NCBI RefSeq assembly: GCF_000337595.1
Contig: NZ_AOIL01000009.1
Location: forward strand, 73,396 to 111,662
DNA length: 38,267 nucleotides
Source of the DNA: Natrialba taiwanensis DSM 12281
GTDB lineage: Archaea > Halobacteriota > Halobacteria > Halobacteriales > Natrialbaceae
Direction of reading: 5' to 3'
The notes beneath the pieces are model-generated. The model was not told where the DNA came from. It saw only the letters and a list, made by a program, of their open reading frames with translations, and ran no database searches. The position numbers were made by a program, and so were the translations under genes. Each line of letters opens with the position of its first letter. The stretch's first letter is position 1. Below are positions 32,032-38,267 of this stretch, in pieces.

Positions 32032-33210
32032 ATGACGGCCGATAGTGATCCGGAAACGACGAGACAGTCGACGCGACGAGATGTCATGAGATATGGCGGT
32101 GCAGTCGTTGGGGCTGGGGTACTCGCCGGGTGCCTCAATAGTGGGCCGGTCCAATCGGAGGGGGCAGGAGAGACGGGCTATACCGTCGAAATATCGCCTG
32201 TGGGAGAAGTTTCCTTCGACTCACCGCCGGAAACCGTTTTCACTCGGTTGACACACCATGCTGGAATGGCGTTTGCACTCGGGCATGGGAATACCGTTAA
32301 CGCGATGCACTCGCCCGAGTATTACGATGCACTGTGGAATCAGTTCGTCGAGCGCCTTCCGGGTGTGTCACTCGATTGGACGGGACTGTACTCCTCGTGG
32401 GAGCCCGACAAGGAGACGTTGTACGAACTGGACAGTGATATCCACCTCGCTGATGTTGCGGGGATCACGCAACTCAGTAGCTGGACTCGTGACGACGTCG
32501 ACGAGATTGCCGCGAACATCGCGCCGTGGTTCGGAAATTCGCTTAGCGATCGTCATCAAGAACCGGCTGGAGAGTGGGCGGACGGCTACCAGTATTACGG
32601 ATTGTGGGAGCAGTTCGAAATCGTCGCCGAAGCCTTCCAGGAGCAAGCGCGGTATCGGGAACTGGCAACGATACGGCGGGAATTGCTCGACACGATCGAG
32701 GCGGGTCTTCCATCGGATGGGGCCCGTCCGACCGTCGCGCTGATTGGACTGAGCGAAATCGAGAGCCCCTACGTCTATACCACCGATGCGCCCGGATTTC
32801 TAACCGCACATCTGCGGCCGTTCGATCCGTTGGACGCGTTCGATGCGTCCATCGGCTCCGGCGACCAGGTGGATATGGAAGCGATGTTGGACGCTGACCC
32901 CGACGTGATCTTCACACTCGGCGGGATGGTTCCGGATACGGATATGGCGACGTTACGAACTGAACTGCGCGAGCACGCAGTTGGCCAAGAACTCGCTGCA
33001 GTCGAGAACAACCGCGTGTATGCACAGGGCGCGCGCTACCAGGGGCCGATTCTGAATCTCTTTCAGATAGAGATGACGGCGAAACAGCTGTATCCCGACC
33101 AGTTTGGAGACTGGCCAACCTACGAAGCGGGAGCGTATCCCGAAATCCCGGACGACGAACAACTCTTCGATCGCCAGCGGGTTGCAGACATCATTACGGG
33201 TGATACATAA
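32032..33210 (+). CDS. Tat-lipoprotein, Fe-siderophore-type ABC binding protein 2
   Basis: A 392-aa paralogue of the preceding protein, with Tat motif STRRDVMRYGG and lipobox LAGC (C34). Shared features include VSFDSPPETVFTRLTHHAGM, YELDSDIHLADVAGITQL, DDVDEIAANIAPWFGNS and the end FDRQRVADIITGDT, parallel to FDRQRVSAIINGEF in protein 1. It has an additional 15-residue stretch (YEAGAYPEIPDDEQL) near the end. The ATG begins two bases after the first gene's stop, so both come from one transcript under the iron box. The two may bind different siderophores or form a relay; the transporter they serve must be encoded elsewhere. Confidence 0.9.
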   Translation: MTADSDPETTRQSTRRDVMRYGGAVVGAGVLAGCLNSGPVQSEGAGETGYTVEISPVGEVSFDSPPETVFTRLTHHAGMAFALGHGNTVNAMHSPEYYDALWNQFVERLPGVSLDWTGLYSSWEPDKETLYELDSDIHLADVAGITQLSSWTRDDVDEIAANIAPWFGNSLSDRHQEPAGEWADGYQYYGLWEQFEIVAEAFQEQARYRELATIRRELLDTIEAGLPSDGARPTVALIGLSEIESPYVYTTDAPGFLTAHLRPFDPLDAFDASIGSGDQVDMEAMLDADPDVIFTLGGMVPDTDMATLRTELREHAVGQELAAVENNRVYAQGARYQGPILNLFQIEMTAKQLYPDQFGDWPTYEAGAYPEIPDDEQLFDRQRVADIITGDT

Positions 33211-33837
33211 CCGATCTGTGGGAACGGCCGGGTGTGACCGCGATCGCTATCGAGATCGCCGGTTACAGCCGATTCAGGTTCGTTCTGCCGCTCAGATATT
33301 TACATACGTACTACCGTAAATGTCGTGAACGCCAGCACTAGTCGTTCGACGAGTTCAGTGCGTGTAATTGTCGGGTGTTGGAGTGAGTCAGCTCGCGGCC
33401 GCGGTCGTTTGAGAGCGGTGTCTTTCGCCACAAACCGGTCTTCTGAGGGAAAATCAGTAGGAAAGAGTCCGTCAAAATCGCGGTAAGAATCCGGCGCGAT
33501 ACCGTGGTGTGCGATAGTAGCCGTGATTACTTCGTGGAGTGACTCCGCTGTAGCCGTACTCGCACACCATTACAAAAATAGAAATACAATTATCATATGT
33601 TATAAATTCGGGCGTAAAACAACCGACGCGGAGACAGTAGACTGGCCGTCGAATTCGAGGCCATCAGAGCGAACACCGGTTTGGTCCAGTGGTAATACCT
33701 AGTGGATACTGGACGGTAGCTGGTGATTTCAGTGGTGGTTCGTCGGCACTCGTAGGCGACGCCTGTATCGGGAGGTTCCCCAGCGGTCCGACGATGATAG
33801 GACGCTGTTACCGGAGTGACGACCCATAGGTTTAGAT
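33211..33837. other. Noncoding region after the binding-protein operon
   Basis: No gene is supported. An inverted repeat with arms ATTTAC and GTAAAT (33298-33321, 12-nt spacer) could be a regulator site but no plus-strand gene starts close to it. A Tat/ABC permease gene expected here is absent. Confidence 0.45.
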
Positions 33838-34143
33838 ATGATGCGCTATCAGTTCGAAGTACCAGTGGCACACCGTCGACTACAGTTCGTTCGCGGACAG
33901 CTCGCGTGGATGCTGGCACTCGTCATCGCCCTGTCGGCCGTTAGCCTGTTCTCGTACGAATTGTTCTTTGTCGGGTCGCTACTCGGGCTTCTGCTCATCG
34001 TCGAACTGACTGCGCCGGTCACTGTCCGGCCCCGGTGGAGACGACGACTGATGTGGGTCGTTCTCATCGGTTTCGTCGCCTTCATCCTCGCCGTCGGTTA
34101 CCGGTTCGTCGAAGTTCTGCCGCCGGAGGTGATACCGTGGTGA
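33838..34143 (+). CDS. Small membrane protein
   Basis: A 101-aa protein with about three hydrophobic segments: LAWMLALVIALSAVSLFSYE, LFFVGSLLGLLLIVELTAPV and LMWVVLIGFVAFILAVGYRF. A positively charged PRWRRRL loop is on the likely cytoplasmic side. No family was recognised; in haloarchaea genes of this size often precede DUF4350 proteins in MoxR/DUF58 clusters, which is consistent with its neighbour. The next gene starts GTGA over its stop codon, so the two are translationally coupled. Confidence 0.72.
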   Translation: MMRYQFEVPVAHRRLQFVRGQLAWMLALVIALSAVSLFSYELFFVGSLLGLLLIVELTAPVTVRPRWRRRLMWVVLIGFVAFILAVGYRFVEVLPPEVIPW

Positions 34144-34829
34144 ACGATGCTGGGCGATCGACATCCGGACCAGCAGTGTTCGATCGACGGTTCGAGTGGC
34201 TGACGCTCCTTGCGTGGGCCCTCGGAGTCGCGGTAGGCGGCACGCTGCTGCTAGCCGCCGTGACATCGACGGCGGCGTTCGATCCGTTCAACCCCTCATG
34301 GAACGGGACGGCAGACCTCCGAAACCACCTCGAATCCGATCCCGATGTAGAGAGCGAATTGGTTCGCGACACGAACTCGTACGAGACGGAAGATCCGGAC
34401 GAAACGGTTGCGATCGTCATCGCACCTGACGAGCCGTACACCGGCGCGGACGCAAAGCGAGTTCGGTCGTTCGTCGACGAGGGCGGAACGCTCGTCGTCT
34501 TCGAAAACGTTGGAGCCGAGGGGAACGCCCTGCTTGAAGCCGTCGACGCCGACGCTCGGGTCGATGGACGGCTGCTTCGCGACGAACAACACTACTATCG
34601 CGGCCCGAAGATGCCGATCGCGACCGGCGTCGCGAACCATTCGATAACCGCCGACGTCGAGCAGTTGACGTTGAACCACGGAACGGCAGTGAATCCCGGA
34701 TCAAACGAGACGACCGAACTCGTCACGACGAGCAGTATCGCGTCTCTCGAGGGTGATGGTGGCGATACCGGAAACCCTCCGTCCCCTTCCTCGGGTTCCG
34801 CCGGAGCCGACACCTCGACCCACCGATGA
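34140..34829 (+). CDS. DUF4350-domain protein, apparently C-terminally truncated
   Basis: A 229-aa protein with one N-terminal membrane helix (LTLLAWALGVAVGGTLLLAA) and an extracellular DUF4350 fold: DETVAIVIAPDEPYTGADAK, VRSFVDEGGTLVVFENVGAE, and YYRGPKMPIATGVANHSITA. GTG 34140 overlaps the previous stop. Full-length relatives normally continue after a TSSIA-like stretch with an acidic EF-hand-like segment and a GDGRVVVVGDPS-type motif; here after VTTSSIASLEGDGGDTG the sequence turns into low-complexity Pro/Ser and stops. The tail overlaps the convergent DUF1616 gene by 235 bp, suggesting a deletion joined the two. Confidence 0.78.
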   Translation: MNDAGRSTSGPAVFDRRFEWLTLLAWALGVAVGGTLLLAAVTSTAAFDPFNPSWNGTADLRNHLESDPDVESELVRDTNSYETEDPDETVAIVIAPDEPYTGADAKRVRSFVDEGGTLVVFENVGAEGNALLEAVDADARVDGRLLRDEQHYYRGPKMPIATGVANHSITADVEQLTLNHGTAVNPGSNETTELVTTSSIASLEGDGGDTGNPPSPSSGSAGADTSTHR

Positions 34830-35497
34830 GTCGAATAGTCGGCGTTCTCGAGCGATGGCGATTCAGGCACGTCTCCGTCGAGATAGACGAGCCAGGCGAG
34901 ACGAACGGTCTCCCCGGACACGGTCGGCTGTACGTCGTGAGCGTGGTTCCACGTCCGCCCGTGTTCGAGTTCCGTTTCGAACCGCTTCAGTTCGCGCTGT
35001 TCGGCGACCGAGTCGTTCTCGACGGCTTGTTCGATGACGACCACGGTGTAGCCGACGGTCCGTCGCTCCCGGTTCTCGACGGTGAATACGAGTTCATGAC
35101 TCTCTCCATCATCGAACGTCGTCGGGTAGTTACCGGCGACGAGTTCGCCGTCGTTCGTCTCCGTGAGGATGGACACTTCCGAGAACTGCTCGCCCGTTTG
35201 GGGACCCACGACGGCGTACCCGATGCTGCTTACGGCCAGAAGGAGGACGATCGCAACGGAGATGTGGATCGCCGCGGCGGGCCGCGATTCCGCGGCGGAT
35301 GCTGGGGCGCGAACGGCAGCGATCCACCGTTCGACGGGGGGCTGAAAACGCTCGGCTGGAGGGAGCGCGTGCCGTCGCTTGGCCCCAATAAGCGTCGCGA
35401 CGAGCGTAATCGCACTGAGCGTACCGACGAGCGGTTGGGCGGCCACCGTTCCCAAGCCGAAGTACAAGACCAGCCCGACCAGCGACACGACCGACAC
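34595..35497 (-). CDS. DUF1616-domain protein, truncated at one or both ends
   Basis: The 300-codon frame has the membrane segment SLVGLVLYFGLG and AAIHISVAIVLLLAVSSIGY, then the extracellular DUF1616 domain: FSEVSILTETNDGELVAGNY, ESHELVFTVENRERRTVGYT, and RTWNHAHDVQPTVSGETVRL ending about DYSTHRWVEVSA. Full-length relatives have roughly 90 more residues of membrane helices before the first of these; here the frame begins inside that region. After the domain the frame runs 70 codons into the antisense of the DUF4350 gene. Family assignment is good; the integrity of the protein is doubtful. Confidence 0.7.
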   Translation of the reverse strand: MSVVSLVGLVLYFGLGTVAAQPLVGTLSAITLVATLIGAKRRHALPPAERFQPPVERWIAAVRAPASAAESRPAAAIHISVAIVLLLAVSSIGYAVVGPQTGEQFSEVSILTETNDGELVAGNYPTTFDDGESHELVFTVENRERRTVGYTVVVIEQAVENDSVAEQRELKRFETELEHGRTWNHAHDVQPTVSGETVRLAWLVYLDGDVPESPSLENADYSTHRWVEVSAPAEPEEGDGGFPVSPPSPSRDAILLVVTSSVVSFDPGFTAVPWFNVNCSTSAVIEWFATPVAIGIFGPR

Positions 35498-35499
35498 AC

Positions 35500-36138
35500 T
35501 CAGCGCGAGCGCTCTGACTCCGAGAGGGTCGCGTCGGTCGACTCCTCGAGTTCGTCGTACTGGTCGCGCAACTGCGTCCCCGTCTCGGTCGCAGTGGTTG
35601 CGACGCTGTCGAGTTCACGTGCGAGTTCGCGAGCGCGAGCCTCGTCACCGGCGTCTCGTGCTCGCTCGTACTCGTCTCTGAGCTCCTGATACCGTTGTGC
35701 CGCATCGGTGACCCGAGTTTGGTCTTCGCGTATGGCCTCGAACAGTTCGGCGTGGTCCTCGCCCTCCGTTTGGGCGGCAACGTCGAGGTACGCATCGTAG
35801 TCGTCCCCGACGTATCGGCCGGCGCGGTCGTAGTTTCCGTCCTCGAGTTGGACGGCGCTTTCGTCGATGTTTTCGACCATCCGATCCATCAGCCACGTTT
35901 CGAGTGTCGCCGGGTTTCCGGACTCCCTGTACTCGTCGGGGTTTTCGTGGCGGACCGTGTCGTTATCCGCACTGTCGGCCTCGATCTGTGCAAACTGTGC
36001 CTGCGAGGCGGGTCCTATCGAGGCCGTCTGTGCGTCTGCGTGACCGGTGATCGTTGCTCCAGTAAGGCTGGAGGGACCGATTGTGAACCCGATCACGAGA
36101 AAGCCACAGAGGAGAATGCGCGTATCGAGACGACTCAC
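35500..36138 (-). CDS. Secreted coiled-coil protein, probably C-terminally truncated
   Basis: A 212-aa protein with a Sec-type signal (ILLCGFLVIGFTIGPSS, cleavage probably near ADA-QT), an acidic region, and a long charged helix (RVTDAAQRYQELRDEYERAR then DAGDEARARELARELDSV). From memory haloarchaea have longer proteins with this N-terminal half beside DUF1616 genes; here it stops two bases before the DUF1616 frame. The upstream DUF1616 frame (VRALALSVSVVSLVGLVLYF) extends across that stop and resembles the lost helix region, implying that a deletion fused the two genes. Function unknown. Confidence 0.65.
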   Translation of the reverse strand: MSRLDTRILLCGFLVIGFTIGPSSLTGATITGHADAQTASIGPASQAQFAQIEADSADNDTVRHENPDEYRESGNPATLETWLMDRMVENIDESAVQLEDGNYDRAGRYVGDDYDAYLDVAAQTEGEDHAELFEAIREDQTRVTDAAQRYQELRDEYERARDAGDEARARELARELDSVATTATETGTQLRDQYDELEESTDATLSESERSR

Positions 36139-36332
36139 GCCCGTATCCTCTACGCTGATACCTAAAAGCTATTGTTTTCGTTTTCGATAGTGATTATCAG
36201 TGGGACGACGAAACAGTCTCGTACAACGACACGTGTGGATACTATGGTCTGAATACCGGCGGAAGGTCAGGTCGTAAGCGGGTCGTGACTACCGGTTGAG
36301 CGATACGCGGCACCAAACGGATAAGACGTAAC

Positions 36333-37103
36333 TCAGACTGCTTCGACGCGTTCGAAGAGATACGTTCCGATGGCGACCATCAGCACCGACGAAACGACGA
36401 GTGCGCCGAAATCGAGGAAAAGCGGATACGCTGCGGAGCCGACTAACACCGCTCGCAATCCGTCGACACCATAGGTCAGCGGATTCATGAACGCGAGTAT
36501 TCGAATCGGGTCCGGAAGGCTCTCGACCGGGTAGAGCGCGCCCGAAAGGAAGAAGAGTGGAAAGATGACGAACTGGATGATCAGTCCGAATCCCTCACTA
36601 TCGCTAAACTGCGAGGCGAGCGCCACCCCGAATCCGACGAACGTCACCGCGATGAGCACGAGAAAAACCGCCGCGAGCGGCAACAAGAGTAAACTGTCGA
36701 ATCGAAATCCGAGTGGAACCGACAGGACGAGAATGAGCACCGCCTGTACGAGAGCCGTCGTGGATCCACCGGCGATCCGTCCGAGAACGATGGACGTGCG
36801 ACTCACAGGGGCGACCAGAATCTCCTTCAGGAAGCCAACGTCCTGATCGGAGAGGATCGAAAGCCCGGCGAACGACGAGCCAAATAGCATCGTAAACCCC
36901 ACCATTCCAGGGACGAGATACTGGAGATAGTCGACATCCGCCGGCAACCCGGGAATAGCGGCATCGCTAAAGCCGAATCCCAAAAACACGAGGAACAAAA
37001 GCGGCATCGAGATGGACCCAATGATTCGAGAGGGTGTCCGTACGAATCGCGTGACATCGCGTCGCCAGAGCGCATAAATGCTACGCGGGTCGATGAGGTT
37101 CAT
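36333..37103 (-). CDS. ABC-2 type transporter permease
   Basis: A 256-aa membrane protein with six helices of the ABC-2 exporter class. The first cytoplasmic part is YALWRRDVTRFVRTPSRIIG, followed by MPLLFLVFLGFGFSDAAIPG, and the conserved end FLSGALYPVESLPDPIRILA followed by MNPLTYGVDGLRA. The latter pair is the ABC-2 signature. It resembles DrrB-type (daunorubicin-resistance) exporters of antibiotics or lipids; the substrate is unknown. Its start overlaps the ATPase stop by four bases, and they form one transporter. Confidence 0.92.
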   Translation of the reverse strand: MNLIDPRSIYALWRRDVTRFVRTPSRIIGSISMPLLFLVFLGFGFSDAAIPGLPADVDYLQYLVPGMVGFTMLFGSSFAGLSILSDQDVGFLKEILVAPVSRTSIVLGRIAGGSTTALVQAVLILVLSVPLGFRFDSLLLLPLAAVFLVLIAVTFVGFGVALASQFSDSEGFGLIIQFVIFPLFFLSGALYPVESLPDPIRILAFMNPLTYGVDGLRAVLVGSAAYPLFLDFGALVVSSVLMVAIGTYLFERVEAV

Positions 37104-38140
37104 TCGTCATCCTCCGGTGTCGTCGACGCGTGTCGATCAGCCGTCGTAGACGGGTGAATACCCTCAAGAGCGCTATCGTTCGCATCACCGGACGAGTTCG
37201 ACTCGCGTTCCGCAATCGTTGCACCGGTCAGCGAAAGAAAGACGGTTTCGAGGTTCGGTTTGTGAATATCGACGGACGCGATCGCAACACCGGTCTCATC
37301 GGCCAGTCGAACGAGATCGGCAATGCGAGTCTCGCCGTGCTCTACCGTGATCCGTACCTGAGTTGGACTGGTGGTGTACTCCATGACCCACGGACAGGCA
37401 TCCAATCGACTGCAAAACGATGACAGTGATCCGTCGACCTCCAAGATCACGACATCACCACCGAGCGAGTCCTTGAGAGCGGCGGGCGTATCGATGGCCG
37501 CGATTTCACCGTCATCGACGATGGCGACGCGGTCACAGAGCTGTTCCGCTTCTTCGATATAGTGGGACGTCAGGACGATGGAAACCCCAGCCTCGTCGTT
37601 CATTCGCTGGATGTACTCCCACGTGTCTCTCCGCGTCCGCGCGTCGAGTCCGACCGTCGGCTCGTCGAGGAAGAGTACCGACGGTTCGTGCAACAGTCCG
37701 CGTCCGATTTCGAGACGGCGTTTCATCCCCCCAGAGTAAGATCCGACGGGGTCGTCGCGTTCCGCCTCCAGGCCGACGAGTTCAAACACCTCGTCGATGC
37801 GCTCGTCGCGGTCGGCCTTGTGCTGTCCATACAGTTGTGCGTGGAACGTCAGGTTCTCCTCACCGGTCAGCTCCTCGTCCAACGCCGGTTCCTGAAAGAC
37901 GATCCCGAGGCTGTTGCGAACGGCCGCGGTCTCTTCGATGATATCGTGGCCGTTGACGGTTGCGGTCCCCGATGACGGACGAAGGAGGGTGACAAGCATG
38001 TTGATGAGCGTCGACTTCCCTGCGCCGTTCGGACCGAGCAACCCGAACAGTTCACCGTCTTCGACGCGAAAGGAGAGGTCGTCGACCGCAGTCGTCTCCC
38101 CGAACGTCTTGGACAAGCCATCGACCTGTATCGCAACCAT
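37100..38140 (-). CDS. ABC-2 type transporter ATP-binding protein (DrrA-like)
   Basis: A 346-aa exporter ATPase. Walker A is GPNGAGKS (35-42), signature YSGGMKRRLEIG, Walker B VLFLDEPTVGLD and H-loop VLTSHYIEEA. The 100 residues after the ATPase core (VVILEVDGSLSSFCSRLDAC to LETVFLSLTGATIAE) form the regulatory domain seen in DrrA/NodI types. The final 30 residues are low-complexity and acidic. It is the first gene of the operon; an AT-rich stretch at 38155-38185 precedes it. The rest of the window after 38140 shows no gene. Confidence 0.94.
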   Translation of the reverse strand: MVAIQVDGLSKTFGETTAVDDLSFRVEDGELFGLLGPNGAGKSTLINMLVTLLRPSSGTATVNGHDIIEETAAVRNSLGIVFQEPALDEELTGEENLTFHAQLYGQHKADRDERIDEVFELVGLEAERDDPVGSYSGGMKRRLEIGRGLLHEPSVLFLDEPTVGLDARTRRDTWEYIQRMNDEAGVSIVLTSHYIEEAEQLCDRVAIVDDGEIAAIDTPAALKDSLGGDVVILEVDGSLSSFCSRLDACPWVMEYTTSPTQVRITVEHGETRIADLVRLADETGVAIASVDIHKPNLETVFLSLTGATIAERESNSSGDANDSALEGIHPSTTADRHASTTPEDDE

Positions 38141-38267
38141 GATAGTATGTTAGTACTCCTAATTAGCCGTTCAATACATAAGTATCCATTGGAGAGTTTA
38201 GAGGAAAGTTGCCCCCGTAGTGCGCAAAGAGAGAGAGAAGATGATCTACAGGCGGCGCAGGCCGAGG

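Noticed and set aside
1-38267. CRISPR array, rRNA or tRNA genes
   Set aside because: No regularly spaced repeats and no tRNA or rRNA signature were found on reading both strands; a covariance-model scan would be decisive.

Overview
The window reads as chromosome or large replicon from a halophilic archaeon (class Halobacteria, most like the Natrinema/Haloterrigena side of the class; the class is well supported, the genus is a guess). The evidence is acidic proteins, twin-arginine (Tat) lipoprotein signals, a HalOD1 output-domain protein, a menaquinone prenyltransferase, leaderless starts with TATA boxes about 27 nt upstream, and haloarchaeal-type IS6 and IS5 remnants. No rRNA, tRNA or CRISPR array was seen.

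Layout. 1-0.45 kb: a decayed IS6-type transposase. 0.6-9.9 kb: a PrsW-type membrane protease, then two paralogous Tat-exported subtilases (2196-3437 and 8160-9401) inside a diverged 1.7-kb segmental duplication that flanks menA, two VOC-fold proteins, a frameshifted methyltransferase and a HalOD1 protein; IS5 ends lie nearby. 9.99-12.6 kb: a NitT/TauT-type ABC importer operon on the minus strand. 12.97-18.03 kb: a two-armed arsenic island, with arsR-acr3-arsC on the minus strand and arsD-arsA plus two small YlbF-like proteins ending in Cys-Cys on the plus strand, around an 18-bp perfect palindrome. 18.2-19.4 kb: a cupin and a CoA-binding protein. 19.4-23.8 kb: a graveyard of IS6 debris and spliced gene fragments (LLM oxidoreductase, Tat substrate-binding protein, MarR, IclR, FAH hydrolase). 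23.8-29.3 kb: an acid-sugar dehydratase-like enolase-superfamily enzyme, a deleted IS6 copy, an aldehyde dehydrogenase with an unknown partner, and a MetE-like protein. 29.8-33.2 kb: a HEAT-repeat/zinc-ribbon protein behind a palindrome, then two tandem siderophore-type binding lipoproteins behind an iron box, with no permease or ATPase next to them. 33.8-36.1 kb: a membrane/secreted gene cluster with apparent deletion scars. 36.3-38.1 kb: an ABC-2 exporter pair.

How it works together. The arsenic island is a complete detoxification set: LMW-phosphatase-type arsenate reductase, Acr3 arsenite exporter, ArsA ATPase with ArsD chaperone, and an ArsR sensor whose likely operator sits at the arsDA start site. 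The two Cys-Cys-ending proteins are translationally coupled to arsA and are the best candidate for a poorly described component. The tandem binding proteins probably respond to iron through a DtxR-family repressor. Much of the rest is accessory DNA shaped by insertion, duplication and deletion; the most unusual structural signal is a set of perfect 9-3-9 hairpins inserted at one equivalent position in two IS6-family remnants.
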